Shown here piece after piece: positions 32,158 to 42,534 of a DNA stretch of 64,000 nucleotides. This DNA is from Asparagopsis taxiformis (lineage: Eukaryota; Rhodophyta; Florideophyceae; Bonnemaisoniales; Bonnemaisoniaceae), in NCBI GenBank assembly GCA_030407315.1, contig JALQPE010001039.1, positions 35,004 through 99,003 on the forward strand, read 5' to 3'. The translations under genes and the position numbers were made by a program. A model generated the notes under the pieces. That model ran no database searches, had not been told where the DNA came from, and saw only the letters and a program-made list of their open reading frames with translations. Position 1 is the stretch's first letter, and each line of letters begins with the position of its first letter.

Positions 32158-32631
32158 ATGATTGTTACCGAGGGCCGGTCCTGGGTGGCGATATTTCCGC
32201 AAGACGTGGCCGAGAACCTGTGTCTGCGCTTCCGCTCGCTGCGATGGTCGGGCGACGCGCGTGCCGCGCATCAAATTCTTAAGAATGCCGGCGTGCATCA
32301 AAGTCGCGACGAGGCGGATTTAATCGAGCTTCTTCTCGTGCTTTTGAACACTGATGAATTCACCGGCCCGCGCGAACGATTGAGCGCTATAGTGGACACC
32401 CTGTGTGCCTCCCCAACGGGCAGGCCCAAGGCCGCGTACAACATTGTGCCCAGTGAATGCACAAGAGAGGCTGCTCGTGTGTCGGACAATTCGCACGCCA
32501 AGCGTGATGTCATTCTTAAGACCGCTCTTTCCATGTGGTCAGAGTTGACCCAAATGACCAGTAAACCTGGCGTTCGTTCTGTTGCGTTGATGTATCGTAT
32601 ATGTGGCGATTGTAAACATATCCGACTATAA
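32158..32631 (+). CDS. Hypothetical ORF upstream of the decarboxylase pseudogene
   Basis: This is a 157-residue frame from ATG 32158. It has no domain that I recognise; it includes ENLCLRFRSLRWSGDARAA and an Asp/Glu/Leu-rich segment (DEADLIELLLVLLNTDE). It overlaps the start of the decarboxylase homology by a few codons in another frame. It may be the frameshifted N-terminal part of that gene or an unrelated captured fragment. The family's N-terminal region is poorly conserved, so the two cannot be told apart from sequence alone. Confidence 0.35.
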   Translation: MIVTEGRSWVAIFPQDVAENLCLRFRSLRWSGDARAAHQILKNAGVHQSRDEADLIELLLVLLNTDEFTGPRERLSAIVDTLCASPTGRPKAAYNIVPSECTREAARVSDNSHAKRDVILKTALSMWSELTQMTSKPGVRSVALMYRICGDCKHIRL

Positions 32632-33685
32632 AGAGATGATCCAATGCATGAACATCGTCGTGCAACAGGCACCGCCCTATTCCGACGGTGAAAACAGCGC
32701 CGCGGCGCCTCTCAACACCATTCTCAACTGGGTGATGGCGACCGAGAGCGGCAAGATACACTACTTTCTGGCCGAGGTGAGCGAGAAGTTGCGAGCGATT
32801 CTGAACAGCTGGTGCACGTTGCTGTAATCGACAGCGTCGCTCAATGTTTTCAAAGACGAAAACGGTAACAGCCCCGGCGGGTGGATGCTGGACCCGCGCA
32901 TCGAGGAGAGCATGCACGAATACGACAATCCGGGGTCGGTAACGGACCCTGCTTGGGGCTACGGATCGTGGAACGAATGGTTCAAACGGCCGTTCAAGGC
33001 GGGTATGCCTCCATTTTCCAACCCGGATGACAACTCGGTGATCTGCAGCGCATGCGAATCGACGCCGTTTGCGTTTCAGCAAAACGTGAAATTGCACGAC
33101 AAGTTTTGGGCGAAGAACCAGCCCTACTCGTTGGTGACCATGATGAACAATAACGTATTGGCGAGGGAGTTTGAAACCGGCACGGTGTATCAGGCGTATC
33201 TGAGCTCGCGCAACTACCATTCTTGGCACAGCCCGGTGAACAGAGAGATTGTTTCAGCGAAGGTGGTGCAGGGCTCGTATTACGCCGAGTCGCCGGCGGT
33301 GGAGGACGACCCTTCGGGGCCGGACTCGTCGCAGGGGTATATTACTAATGTGACCACGCGGGCCATCATCTTTATCAGGGCGACGGACAGTGAGGGAGAG
33401 GAGGACGGACCCGGGCTGATGTGCTTTATCGCGTTGGGCATGTCAGAGATTTCGAGCAATGTGCTGTCGGTTAAGAGGAACGATACAGTGGCCAAGGGCG
33501 ACGAGTTGGGATACTTTCAGTATGGCGGGAGTAGTTACTGCTTGGCGTTTAGGAAGGACGTGATCATGAACTTGTGCACGCAGGCGTTGCCGCCGCTCAC
33601 CGACTGGGATTCCAGCGCCGGTACGGGCGGGGCGGAGCTTATCAAGCTCGGCACGGCGATTGGCTCGACGGAACCGTGCTGGTAG
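32591..33685 (+). pseudogene. Phosphatidylserine-decarboxylase-family (PsiD-like) enzyme, in-frame stop
   Basis: The frame starts with a region typical of the extra N-terminal domain of the larger PSD-like enzymes (SDYKEMIQCMNIVVQQAP, ILNWVMATESGK, ILNSWCTLL). It is cut by one TAA at 32825-32827 and continues in the same frame for 286 codons. Motifs after the stop are SWNEWFKRPFKAG, SACESTPFAF, NYHSWHSPVN, GLMCFIALGMSEIS and FQYGGSSYCLAFRK. GGSS is the site where family members self-cleave and turn Ser into a pyruvoyl group, and it is intact. Relatives decarboxylate phosphatidylserine or aromatic amino acids; the substrate here cannot be told. The stop and the missing start codon suggest a captured, decayed gene. 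Confidence 0.85.
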
Positions 33686-33718
33686 TGGGGGATGTCGCGA
33701 TAGAGTGGTAGATAAAAT

Positions 33719-33742
33719 TGTGTGTGTGTGTGTGTGTGTGTG
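33719..33742. repeat. (TG)n microsatellite
   Basis: Twelve TG dinucleotides in a row lie about 35 bp after the decarboxylase stop. Confidence 0.95.
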
Positions 33743-34097
33743 AGGGTAAATGTTGGCTTGTTTGTTGACGTGGATTTGCGACGGAAGAGTAGAAATCGGG
33801 GCGAGGACAAGTTGGCGTAAAATCATGGGCGGACCGGGATGGTGAGACGGTGCAGAGCTTGGTTCCTGCGGGACAGGTGCAAATTTAGTAGCGTGGATAA
33901 TGTCCATGCAGACGAAAACAGTGAGAACGAGGACGATAGAGAATCAGATGCGTCTATTCTGAAATCTGGTCTACTCCAAATGCTCCGTACTGCAGCGCTA
34001 GATGGTCCGCGAGTGTGAGTAAATGTTTACTCTGCTTCCTACCGTTTGAAGGATTGCCAATTTTTCTCTGAGAAGTTTAACCAAACCTTCGCAGGTG

Positions 34098-35339
34098 TTA
34101 AGGAAACGGTCGTAAAGCAATGTATTCGTGAATTTCTGGAGGACTGCAGTCGAAATAACGACTTGCTTGCGATCTATAAATGCAAGTGTGGAAGTTAGTC
34201 AGTATACATGCACAGGTGTACCATAAACCAACTGACGACATTCCCACCCTTAGTTTACGTTGATGATCAAGATGCGAGAAGTACTTCTTGACTTCTTTGA
34301 ATGCCCATTCTACTGACATACGGGCAGAAGACATTCGACGATTAAACAAGGTCTCTTCCTCTCCCAAGTCTGCGCCACGAAAGCCAACCATCATGTACGG
34401 TCGCAAAATATATGCAGAATCTGCGTACACATAAAACTGCCTTCCATTGATTAAGAGACTATCTTGTAAACATTGCTCGATGCCGGAGTTCCTGAACATA
34501 GTTAAATCATGCCTTCTGCCTTCCACAGGACCATAAACATGGAACATAAGACCATCCGGCAGGGTCATAGCCTGAAATTTGAAGCAATTGCGACGTTTGT
34601 GACCATTGTACGTTGCGCGTTGCATATTACCCTTCGGCTTGCAAATGTATAGGTTACTACCATCAATGAAACCAATGCAACTATCCAGGGGAGCTCCAGT
34701 TTCGAATATTTTGGATGCGTACATTTCACTTCTCGATCTTATAAATGAAGAGTGGTATGATGTTACCAAATGGTGATACTCTTGGTAGAAAACTTCAAGT
34801 ACATGGTAAAAGATTTCACAGAGCGCGGTAGAAGATCTGAAGAACTCCTTTTCTAAGTCTTTCCACCTGCATGGTGAGCTTAGTCTTCGCAATAGGATGC
34901 AAAAACCCTCCATACCTGACGCTCTATATCCCCCTCTCTCTGTTACGAACGAAATATTCTCCCATCTAATTCCACGTAGTATATCTCTCATTTCTACTTT
35001 TCCAAAACGAAACCTGCGGAAACATTCATAATCATCCAACTCTCCCAAGTTGAAACTTGATGAGAAAATCTCTGCTTTCAGCTCCTTTCGGAGCAAGTAA
35101 TCGCTGTACTCTAGTGATGCGTCATGCAACAACAAACGAGGGGTGATTTCTTCGTCGAGGTTCCTACTTCGGTAGTACGCCAATAGACATAACCCTACTT
35201 TCATTCTGGACCTTTTCAGGGTATGCTCTCTTTGTGTCCTGGCTCTTGTCATTTGCGCAAGCAGATTTGAAGTTAACGTTCCGTCTGCAGCCAATCTTAT
35301 GATTTCACTCCTTTCGAATAAACTTCCGCAATCACACAT
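34098..35339 (-). CDS. Harbinger DDE transposase
   Basis: This protein of about 413 residues starts at the first ATG of the frame (35339). It has the Harbinger nuclease pattern: first Asp in IGFIDGSNLYI (about residue 226), GRRHDLTMF, second Asp in VYADSAYIL (about 304) and Glu in ARMSVEWAFKEVKKYF (about 343). The frame is uninterrupted. With the Myb-like partner and the long TIRs this could be an autonomous or recently autonomous element. It acts in the nucleus, cutting at the TIR ends and inserting at short AT-rich targets. Confidence 0.88.
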   Translation of the reverse strand: MCDCGSLFERSEIIRLAADGTLTSNLLAQMTRARTQREHTLKRSRMKVGLCLLAYYRSRNLDEEITPRLLLHDASLEYSDYLLRKELKAEIFSSSFNLGELDDYECFRRFRFGKVEMRDILRGIRWENISFVTERGGYRASGMEGFCILLRRLSSPCRWKDLEKEFFRSSTALCEIFYHVLEVFYQEYHHLVTSYHSSFIRSRSEMYASKIFETGAPLDSCIGFIDGSNLYICKPKGNMQRATYNGHKRRNCFKFQAMTLPDGLMFHVYGPVEGRRHDLTMFRNSGIEQCLQDSLLINGRQFYVYADSAYILRPYMMVGFRGADLGEEETLFNRRMSSARMSVEWAFKEVKKYFSHLDHQRKLRVGMSSVGLWYTCACILTNFHTCIYRSQASRYFDCSPPEIHEYIALRPFP

Positions 35340-35534
35340 GAACAATTGCGCACTTTACTGCCAGATAGAACATGAACGGGTTCCAACAGTTTCTCAAATA
35401 CTCAAGATGAAAAATTGGTACAACTCCATCCTATCACCCAAGTAACTTCCTTCCGAGCTGATTCCGGCTGATATATTTTAGCCACAACTGCATCATGTCA
35501 CACTGCAGCTAGGGAAAATTTATTTCTTCTTGCT

Positions 35535-36337
35535 TTTGTACCTGTCTGTCACACCTTTCTCTGCATCCTTCACATCATCGGCTATCGTCGGGTAGTTTCG
35601 ACTGCAGGGGTTTGTTTTTCTGTGCAGCCGTCACTCTTCGAAAATCTCGTTGGTATATGCAGTTCATATCTTAGATTAGTGGCAAATTGCACGATGAGAT
35701 GTACCCTCCACACGCGATGTGCTGGCTTCTTTTTCGTGTACAAGATGCGCCTTGTTGTCTGTCTCATAAACGCAGTGCATTTCTATTGTTTGATTCAAGA
35801 TAGCGCCATTGTGCTGTGAACTTGCGGTTTCCGACTTGCGCCTTTCGATTGCGAAAGAATGACACAGACAATGCAGCTACGATAATCACGACCAATGTAG
35901 CTGCACTGGTATCTGGGCCACTTCAAAGCAGAAAATGATTGGAGTGATGAAGTAGATAGAAGGTTGATGTGAAACATCCTGCGTGGCTGCCCGCAGCGTA
36001 TGTCATCTGAACGCTGTATGCAGCTACATCCGCACACGATCTCGTTGAGATACGAGCTCATATCCCAGAGTCGAGATTTCGAGACAACTGTCTTTCACTT
36101 GACGCGTTACGAGTGCACGAAGAACCGTGACTCTTTTACTTAGCATTGAAATCACCGTAACACAATTCCTAAAACTATTCATGCCATTTGTCTTTACTGT
36201 AAGGTTTGCACATGCTCCCTGGGCAGCGTGTGATAAACAAAGGCTCCGTGCGAACACCGCTCCCTCTGCCCAGCCATGCGCACAAAATTCCCATGCCATT
36301 TCCGTATATTCCCATATGGGAACTCCAGAATTCGTCT
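35535..36337 (-). repeat. Harbinger right terminal inverted repeat
   Basis: Reverse complement of 28173-28975. It ends at AATTCGTCT next to the AAT target duplication. Confidence 0.9.
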
Positions 36338-36653
36338 AATTTCTCAGGCGACGGTATCATTTCTATAATGCAAACCTGTTTAGTTTCTTAGCTAGTTAGT
36401 CTAACCATTTCGTGCGCTTCGAGAAATATACCGGTCGAGTTACCGAACAATGGACGTGACTCATTATAGCCATTTTCTTCCCAGACGTGTTTACGAGGGC
36501 TCTGCGCGGAGGCTGGAGTGAAAAAGTTTACATGGTCGTGGACTATGCGAAAGAGCAATGGAGGTACAGCATTCACAAATCTCATCACAGCGATCGGAGA
36601 AGTTCAACTTGATTAATTTATTTCAAATAACCACCAGCAGTTGAGTACGAAAC

Positions 36654-37136
36654 TGTCGTGAGCCTTAGTGTTTTCCGAAATTATTTGAAAGTTCCAATGA
36701 TTGTTGATAGATTTCGTTCTGGTGTTGCAATGTTAATTCCAGAGTGGGCGAGTATGGTTGAGAAAGGTCGGGCAATTTGGTGTTTCTTGGGTGAAACAAA
36801 TGATAACCGGTCAGAGCCTCGCGTTCGCGAATATGTCTGATCGAGGCAAACGCGGTCGCGTGTGATTTGCCAGTAGAATTGAGCTTGTGCTCCTTTTATT
36901 GTGTTGCTGGGTGTGCTTGTTGTGTATTTTCTATCTCCGAGTTGGCTCTACCTGGAGTTCTTTATATGCTCTATCTGCCTTCACTCTACACCACAAACCT
37001 CCACCCTTGCCGACACTTAGACGTTTAGAAATGATCTCTGCCATGAAGTCTGAGCAATTTGTTGTAGCGAGTATTAGTCCAGAAAATTTCATTACAGTAG
37101 CTTGTACTGTTTACAGTGGCTTGAAGATTTCTGACA
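36654..37136 (-). repeat. Copia 3' LTR
   Basis: 483 bp, TGTCAGAAATC to GCTCACGACA on the sense strand. The two copies match by eye throughout. Confidence 0.92.
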
Positions 37137-37188
37137 TTCCCAATTCTTTTTTCGCTCAACAAATCTTCGTAAATAATTTTCTCAATAT

Positions 37189-40100
37189 CTAATGGGTTCT
37201 ATCTACCCATTGTTCAATTGGGTGATCCAATTTTCCTAGCTGTAATATGTTTTCAAGTATCCTGCACTTTGAAATTTTTGTAAGGGCATCAGCGGGATTG
37301 AATTCACTCCGAATAAAGCATATCTTTTCCATTTCCCTGGACGAATATGCATTTCGGACTACTTTCAGGTCTATCATTAAACGTTTCTCAGCAGTTCCTG
37401 TTGCTTTAGAGATCACGTCAAAAAGGGATAAACTGTCAGTAAGCATAATGATCGGAATAGTCAGTCCCAGTATGCGTTCGAGATCATATTTCAGCGCATA
37501 ACTGAAGTCGAAGGCGTCAGCAAACGCCATTGTTTCGCTTCCAAGTACTGATCTAGACACCCGTTTGGATTTACGTGAAGTCCAATACAGCGGTTGGCAT
37601 CGATTTGTATCGTCTGCTAAGAAGACGATGAATCCGATCTGCGACGATCCGTCATAATTGCTTCCATAGGATGCATCTGAATATACTTGAAGTCTCAAGT
37701 CCTTTCTTTCTAGTTTCGGATAACGCAAAGGAAGGTTCCTAAGTTTACATAGATGAGTTAGGACAGCGTTCAAGGATTTGATGTGATCCTTCCTTTTTTC
37801 GTTGAAATTTTCTTCTGTAACTTGTGTAGCTAAAGCTACAGCACAAGTGATGTCCGGTCTGGTATGTGTTGTCCACGCAAGTTGGGCTCGGAGTGATCTG
37901 TATTCTTGAAATGAAGCTTCCTCACTAATCTTAGTAAGTTTGTGTATATAGGTACTTTGGTGAATCTGTTTTTCGTCTCTACTAGACTTGATTTCGACGC
38001 CGGCAAATTGAACGGTATCCCATTCTCGTTCTCGGCATTGAAATATTTTCTCAGTCGCTTTCGAAGATTCTGAAAATGATTCATCACCTGTTTGAAGTAA
38101 GTCGTCCACATAAGTTACGCATAATCCATGGAGACTATTATTGCGAAGCTTATAGAAGAAGGCTTCATCTCCAATTGTTTTTTTCATACCCAAGACGTTG
38201 GTAAGGTGGTCAGAGATAGTTCTTCCCCAATAGTCACCACTATCGGGAAGTCCATATAAGGGTTTTCGTAATTTAAGTAGTTCTCCATCATGGAGTTTAA
38301 ATTCTCGAGAAGGCTTGACGTAAATTTCCCGTTTCAGATTTTCGGAGCTCTGCAGGTAGGCTTGAGTAACATCTATGGAAAATATTCGGAATCCATATAT
38401 CGCTGATATTCCGACAAGTATTTTGACAGAAGATTGTTTAGCAGTAGAGGTATCGTGGACGAGTGACGTCTTCATGCGGTCCCGATAGCCCTGTACAACA
38501 TAACGTGCTTTACGTCTTTGTTTATCAGTTCCAACGTCTTTGATAGTGAGTACGAATCTTCCTCCAAGGATATTAGCTCCCTCTTGAACGGATGATTTGG
38601 GGACAATTTCCCATGTTCCGCGTTCAATGAGTCCTTGGATCTCTTCTCTTTTTGCGTCATCGAATTCAGACTCTCGAGGGTCTCCATGTTTGATGATTTC
38701 TGTAATTTGGATAGAATGCTCTTGGGAACCGCTTTCTGGGGATAGTCGAAATGGCTTTAGCATTTGGTATAAAACGCTGAGAGAGTCAGGTCTTTTCTCC
38801 TCAGTCCCTTCGTCTCTCAAGTATGGTTTTATCTGCTGAGAGCTGAACGTGCCTTCATAGGTTCGTTCTGGATTTTGTATAGTAATCATCTTTCCGTCAA
38901 TGAATACTACTCGATAGGGTCCAACCCATTCCTTTTCTTTCTCGCGGTAGACAAGTACTTCATCGTCGATCGAGTAAAAACGATCAGATGCAGAAGGTAT
39001 GCTTTTTGTGAGAGCGGTAATGATTCTCCTTTTGGCAATGATAGTGTTCATTTCGCGTTGAGCCATGGCTAATACTTCCATCCGTTTGGATTGAGCTGGA
39101 AGTTGACTGCTGATGACAGGAAACCTGGGAATAATCCCGAAAACTAATAGGGATGGAACTAGTCCGTTTTCTCCCATTGTATCATTCATTGCTTTTAAGG
39201 TGAGTCGAAGCGCTGTCTGTTGGTTTGTGCCGGTCGCATCTTTTCGTATTTTTCGGTAAATTCGACGAAGTGGGTCATGGAGTCGCTCCCCGATTCCAAG
39301 CGAGTTGTGAGCTTCGATTCCGGAGATTCGCAGCTGGATTCCGTTCTCATTGGTAAGCTCTTTCCACTTAGGGGAAGTAAAAATTGACCCGTAGTCAGTT
39401 CTTAGTCTATTGGGGTAGCCAGTATACAACGTACACCAGCATTCCAGGAATGCTAGCCAGACTCCATATGCAGTCTGTCCATATTCAGATCCATTCGAAT
39501 CAAGGAAGGTGGCTGAAGAAAACCTTGTTGCAGTGTCCACTACGTGCAAGATTGCGTTTCCTTCTATGAACATGAGGTCCATTGAGAGCTCTTCTCCGAA
39601 CACGAGATCTTTTTCGGACGGTAGTGTCACTTTGAATCGCATCGGGGCTTGAGAGATTCTTTGACATGTGTCACAATTTTCGGAAACTCTTCGGAGCATA
39701 TTCGTAGTTTCTTCAGTACATTCACTGGGTCGGGCGCGCTTGATTAGGTTCAAGAGCTTCTCATCTGGAGGATGTTGAAAACCTCTATGCAGTTTGATGA
39801 GCTCATTCTTAGTGAAGAGATTGTTATGTATTAGACTCCACTCTAGGTAGACATGCCCATATTTTCGACACAATGGTATTTCCCATCCCATGTGAGGGCA
39901 CCTAAGAACATTGTTGACAGTGTCAACTGTCATCTTAAAGTTGTCCAGGACATCGAGTCCGATCAACAGGGGTACATCGGCACGTACAACGTCCACATTT
40001 AGGGGAATAAAACTTCCATTTGGTGAAGGTATCCTAATTTCGATAAAGCCAAGTGATTGTTGTAAGTCTTCTCCGAAGCGGTAAAAGTTTCCATTTTTTC

Positions 40101-40377
40101 GTGGTTTAAATTTGACACCTGTGAATCGACAATACGCGAGAGCTTGGGGTTTGCCTATGACAGTACGTTGAGCTCCGGTGTCTATGCAGGCTCCATTCCA
40201 TTTGGTCCTGTCGTTAGGTTTAGATGAAAAAATGTTTGGAGCAAAGACCTTTCCATGGAAGGTAGGCGAGGTATTTTGCTCGTTTGGGGTTTCAATATCA
40301 CACCAGATTTTCTGGAGAGCAGTGTCGTCTGTGCGCCGTTTGTGGCGAAAACGAAGGTGAGTACTGTCTCCACTTAA
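37189..40377 (-). CDS. Copia pol polyprotein (PR-IN-RT-RH)
   Basis: The frame is open from the end of gag. Its first Met (39996) is internal, because the protease motif CIDTGAQRTVIG lies upstream in the same frame (about residue 65). Then come the integrase zinc finger (HRGFQH, CDTCQ; about 195-237) and core acidic residues (DLMFIEG, RTDYGSIF, GIGERLHD; about 266, 329, 359). RT has VTYVDDLLQTG (about 757) and RNase H has YSDASYG (about 900). At the 5' end gag reads GAT TTT TAA while pol reads TTT TTA AGT, so a -1 shift on the T run at 40376-40380 would join them. About 1060 residues in total. Confidence 0.9.
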   Translation of the reverse strand, partial: LSGDSTHLRFRHKRRTDDTALQKIWCDIETPNEQNTSPTFHGKVFAPNIFSSKPNDRTKWNGACIDTGAQRTVIGKPQALAYCRFTGVKFKPRKNGNFYRFGEDLQQSLGFIEIRIPSPNGSFIPLNVDVVRADVPLLIGLDVLDNFKMTVDTVNNVLRCPHMGWEIPLCRKYGHVYLEWSLIHNNLFTKNELIKLHRGFQHPPDEKLLNLIKRARPSECTEETTNMLRRVSENCDTCQRISQAPMRFKVTLPSEKDLVFGEELSMDLMFIEGNAILHVVDTATRFSSATFLDSNGSEYGQTAYGVWLAFLECWCTLYTGYPNRLRTDYGSIFTSPKWKELTNENGIQLRISGIEAHNSLGIGERLHDPLRRIYRKIRKDATGTNQQTALRLTLKAMNDTMGENGLVPSLLVFGIIPRFPVISSQLPAQSKRMEVLAMAQREMNTIIAKRRIITALTKSIPSASDRFYSIDDEVLVYREKEKEWVGPYRVVFIDGKMITIQNPERTYEGTFSSQQIKPYLRDEGTEEKRPDSLSVLYQMLKPFRLSPESGSQEHSIQITEIIKHGDPRESEFDDAKREEIQGLIERGTWEIVPKSSVQEGANILGGRFVLTIKDVGTDKQRRKARYVVQGYRDRMKTSLVHDTSTAKQSSVKILVGISAIYGFRIFSIDVTQAYLQSSENLKREIYVKPSREFKLHDGELLKLRKPLYGLPDSGDYWGRTISDHLTNVLGMKKTIGDEAFFYKLRNNSLHGLCVTYVDDLLQTGDESFSESSKATEKIFQCREREWDTVQFAGVEIKSSRDEKQIHQSTYIHKLTKISEEASFQEYRSLRAQLAWTTHTRPDITCAVALATQVTEENFNEKRKDHIKSLNAVLTHLCKLRNLPLRYPKLERKDLRLQVYSDASYGSNYDGSSQIGFIVFLADDTNRCQPLYWTSRKSKRVSRSVLGSETMAFADAFDFSYALKYDLERILGLTIPIIMLTDSLSLFDVISKATGTAEKRLMIDLKVVRNAYSSREMEKICFIRSEFNPADALTKISKCRILENILQLGKLDHPIEQWVDRTH

Positions 40378-41855
40378 AAATCCTCAGGGTCAACAGAATC
40401 TGGCTCGAAATTGTAGAAGTTTGTCTGCTCATCATTATTCGACTCTTCTTCGCTGGTTGATTCGTTGTTCTCTGTAGCGAAGAAGGCGTTAAATCTCTCA
40501 TCGTCCTGATTTCTAAACAAAGCTTCTTCTGTTTGGATTGAGAGCTCAAAGAGAATCTGTTTTGTGCGGTTTGGGTTCTTCGAGATCATCCCGGCGACGT
40601 TTTGTACGATGTTTGGTCGTTGATCGCAGTCTTTGATGAAGTGATCCTTACTGCCGCAGTTGTGACAGGTTCGAGGGTTCCCGAAACGATCAATACCATT
40701 TCTTCCAGCAGAATTGTTCATCCCAGAAGTATTTAGGGGCTTATTTGGAATAGAGGACTTAGATCTAGGCTTTCGAGGTCTGCCATATGTTCCTTGTCCT
40801 TGGTAGTGTATCCCAGAAGTTTGTTCTCGGAATTGGCTGTGGTTGTCACGGCGTCGAGCTTCCGTTTCTTCCTGTTCTTGTAACCAAGCTGCATCCAGTG
40901 CTGTATAGAGTTGTTGAAAGTCCCAAGGGGGGTTTGATGATTGGGAGGATGCTAGAGCATTTCGTGCCCAGCTGGCACCGACGACGGCTTTATACAGATA
41001 GTCGACTTTGTCTTCTTCTGACCTGTGTGTCATTGGTCCTTGAGGAGAGTACCGTGTGATAGTTTCGCGGAGTTCTTCCAAGCCTTCGGCTATGGAGCAG
41101 TTTCGGCTCTTGATGATGCTGTTGAGTCGCAAACTCTGCAGGTATTTTCGTACCCTGTTTTGCCTAGTGATGTTATTAAACTCTTCTTGCATCATCTGAC
41201 AAGCGGATGCGAAGTCGTCGACAATGACGAGTACCTTGGTTCGGTAGAACCTTTTTGCTTCCCCATCGAAGATGTGGTGGAAGAATAGGAACTTCTCACC
41301 GTGGTCTAAACCGTACTCGTTGGCTACTTCGAGATAGTTGTTTATGTGCTCGGTGATACTTTCACCTAACTTCCCGCTGAATTTTTCGGTGCTCTTAAAT
41401 CGAATAGCCATGTTGTGGGCTAGGTTTCGAGAGGGACCGTCCGCAATGTAACTATTTTGGGTCTCGTTTCCTTGCGAGCTCTGCGAGGGGGGTCGATGGT
41501 GAAGACTCTCGATGTTAGCAAGAGCACTCTCTTGATCTTGTCTTTGGTCGTATAGAGTGGCTGGTAGACCGTATACGACTCTATTGCTTTTAGGATGCTG
41601 TCGGTATTGAAATCCCATCGAGACCAAGTAGTCACGCAAGATGCGATGGAGTGTGTGGGGACCACTTAACGCTTCATGGCTGTACAGGACTTCAGGTGGT
41701 AAGTCCTGTCGTAAGTCCTGGATAGCGTCCTCGCTTGAGGGTTGTGGTTGAGCTAGAATGACGACACTCATGGATGACTTAATGGCATTATGGGCTGACG
41801 AGATTGGGTTGTAGTCTATCAGGGTAGACTTGATCTTGTCTTGTGACGGAGCCAT
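40374..41855 (-). CDS. Copia gag
   Basis: This 493-residue protein starts at ATG 41855. Residues 150-300 form a capsid-like helical region (FKSTEKFSGKLGESITEHIN, DGEAKRFYRTKV). A single CCHC zinc knuckle, CHNCGSKDHFIKDC, lies at about residues 395-408, before an acidic C-terminus ending DPEDF. It ends in TAA directly on the proposed -1 slip site. Gag packages the element RNA in cytoplasmic particles. Confidence 0.88.
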   Translation of the reverse strand: MAPSQDKIKSTLIDYNPISSAHNAIKSSMSVVILAQPQPSSEDAIQDLRQDLPPEVLYSHEALSGPHTLHRILRDYLVSMGFQYRQHPKSNRVVYGLPATLYDQRQDQESALANIESLHHRPPSQSSQGNETQNSYIADGPSRNLAHNMAIRFKSTEKFSGKLGESITEHINNYLEVANEYGLDHGEKFLFFHHIFDGEAKRFYRTKVLVIVDDFASACQMMQEEFNNITRQNRVRKYLQSLRLNSIIKSRNCSIAEGLEELRETITRYSPQGPMTHRSEEDKVDYLYKAVVGASWARNALASSQSSNPPWDFQQLYTALDAAWLQEQEETEARRRDNHSQFREQTSGIHYQGQGTYGRPRKPRSKSSIPNKPLNTSGMNNSAGRNGIDRFGNPRTCHNCGSKDHFIKDCDQRPNIVQNVAGMISKNPNRTKQILFELSIQTEEALFRNQDDERFNAFFATENNESTSEEESNNDEQTNFYNFEPDSVDPEDF

Positions 41856-41952
41856 GATAGTGTATCACTACAGTGTAACAGTACTTCAAGTTTGTTGAAC
41901 CAATGTTTGGGGAGATAATCTAGAATTAGTGGCTTTCTAGAGAGATCAAATT

Positions 41953-42534
41953 TTATTGGTCCAACTTCTCTAGGTACTTGGCGTTACGAGATTCGCGTTC
42001 CTTCTGCTGATGTCCACGCGAAAATTTGTGCGTTTCTGCGTCGTTGAGGCTCTTGAACTGTAAGTTGCACAGTGAGCAGGGGTAGTAATTGTTTTTCTTG
42101 GCTTCAATTGCTGCAATTACTCGTTTATGCTTGGCACCGTTTTGGTGGATACGTAGTTGGTAAGCTGAGGACAGCTGTATCTCACACGTAGCACAGATGT
42201 GTTGCGCTTTTGGTTTCTGTTTTTTTGTGATTTTTGAAGTTGCTACGCGGAGTGTATTTACAGAGGCAGCCAGTGGCATCAACTGTAATTCGCGTCGGTT
42301 TGTATGCTTAGTAGGGGGCTTTGTTCGGGCTATGGGGTCCGAATTTGGCGGGTGGTCCGCGAGGTGGGCCCAGTCCTGCGATAGAACGGGCGTTGATGGC
42401 CTTGCCCGCTCGGGGGCCGGCTGGTCCTGTTCCGCGGTCCGAAGGGCCGCGTAATGCCGTTGCACGGCTTCCTCTCTTTCCTGTACGACGCGCGGGTCGT
42501 TCGACGTCCGTTTCGCTCTTGCCACTGATTGCAA
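41953..42534 (-). CDS. Extra ORF upstream of gag with two C2H2 zinc fingers
   Basis: The frame is open from about 42555 with no ATG until 42279, so either a non-ATG start, a spliced 5' exon or the internal Met gives the protein. The C-terminal 108 residues hold two matrin/U1-like C2H2 fingers: CATCEIQLSSAYQLRIHQ with KH (about residues 116-138 of the frame) and CSLCNLQFKSLNDAETHK with GH (about 150-173). The N-terminal part is Pro/Ala/Arg-rich and GC-rich, unlike gag and pol. Copia elements normally have no such protein. It may be a captured host zinc-finger gene that binds RNA or DNA. Confidence 0.6.
   Translation of the reverse strand: MQSVARAKRTSNDPRVVQEREEAVQRHYAALRTAEQDQPAPERARPSTPVLSQDWAHLADHPPNSDPIARTKPPTKHTNRRELQLMPLAASVNTLRVATSKITKKQKPKAQHICATCEIQLSSAYQLRIHQNGAKHKRVIAAIEAKKNNYYPCSLCNLQFKSLNDAETHKFSRGHQQKERESRNAKYLEKLDQ

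Larger units (their letters stand above)
28173..36337. mobile_element. PIF/Harbinger-type DNA transposon with 803-bp terminal inverted repeats
   Basis: The 8165-bp element is bounded by a 3-bp duplication AAT (28170-28172 and 36338-36340). The uninterrupted target is present in the left arm at about 725-732. The ends are 803-bp inverted repeats (28173-28975 and 35535-36337), nearly identical by eye. It carries a DDE transposase (-), a Myb/SANT-like coiled-coil protein (+), and between them a decarboxylase pseudogene and non-coding sequence. A transposase plus a Myb-like protein is the standard Harbinger pair. The long TIRs and the extra gene are unusual. Confidence 0.9.
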
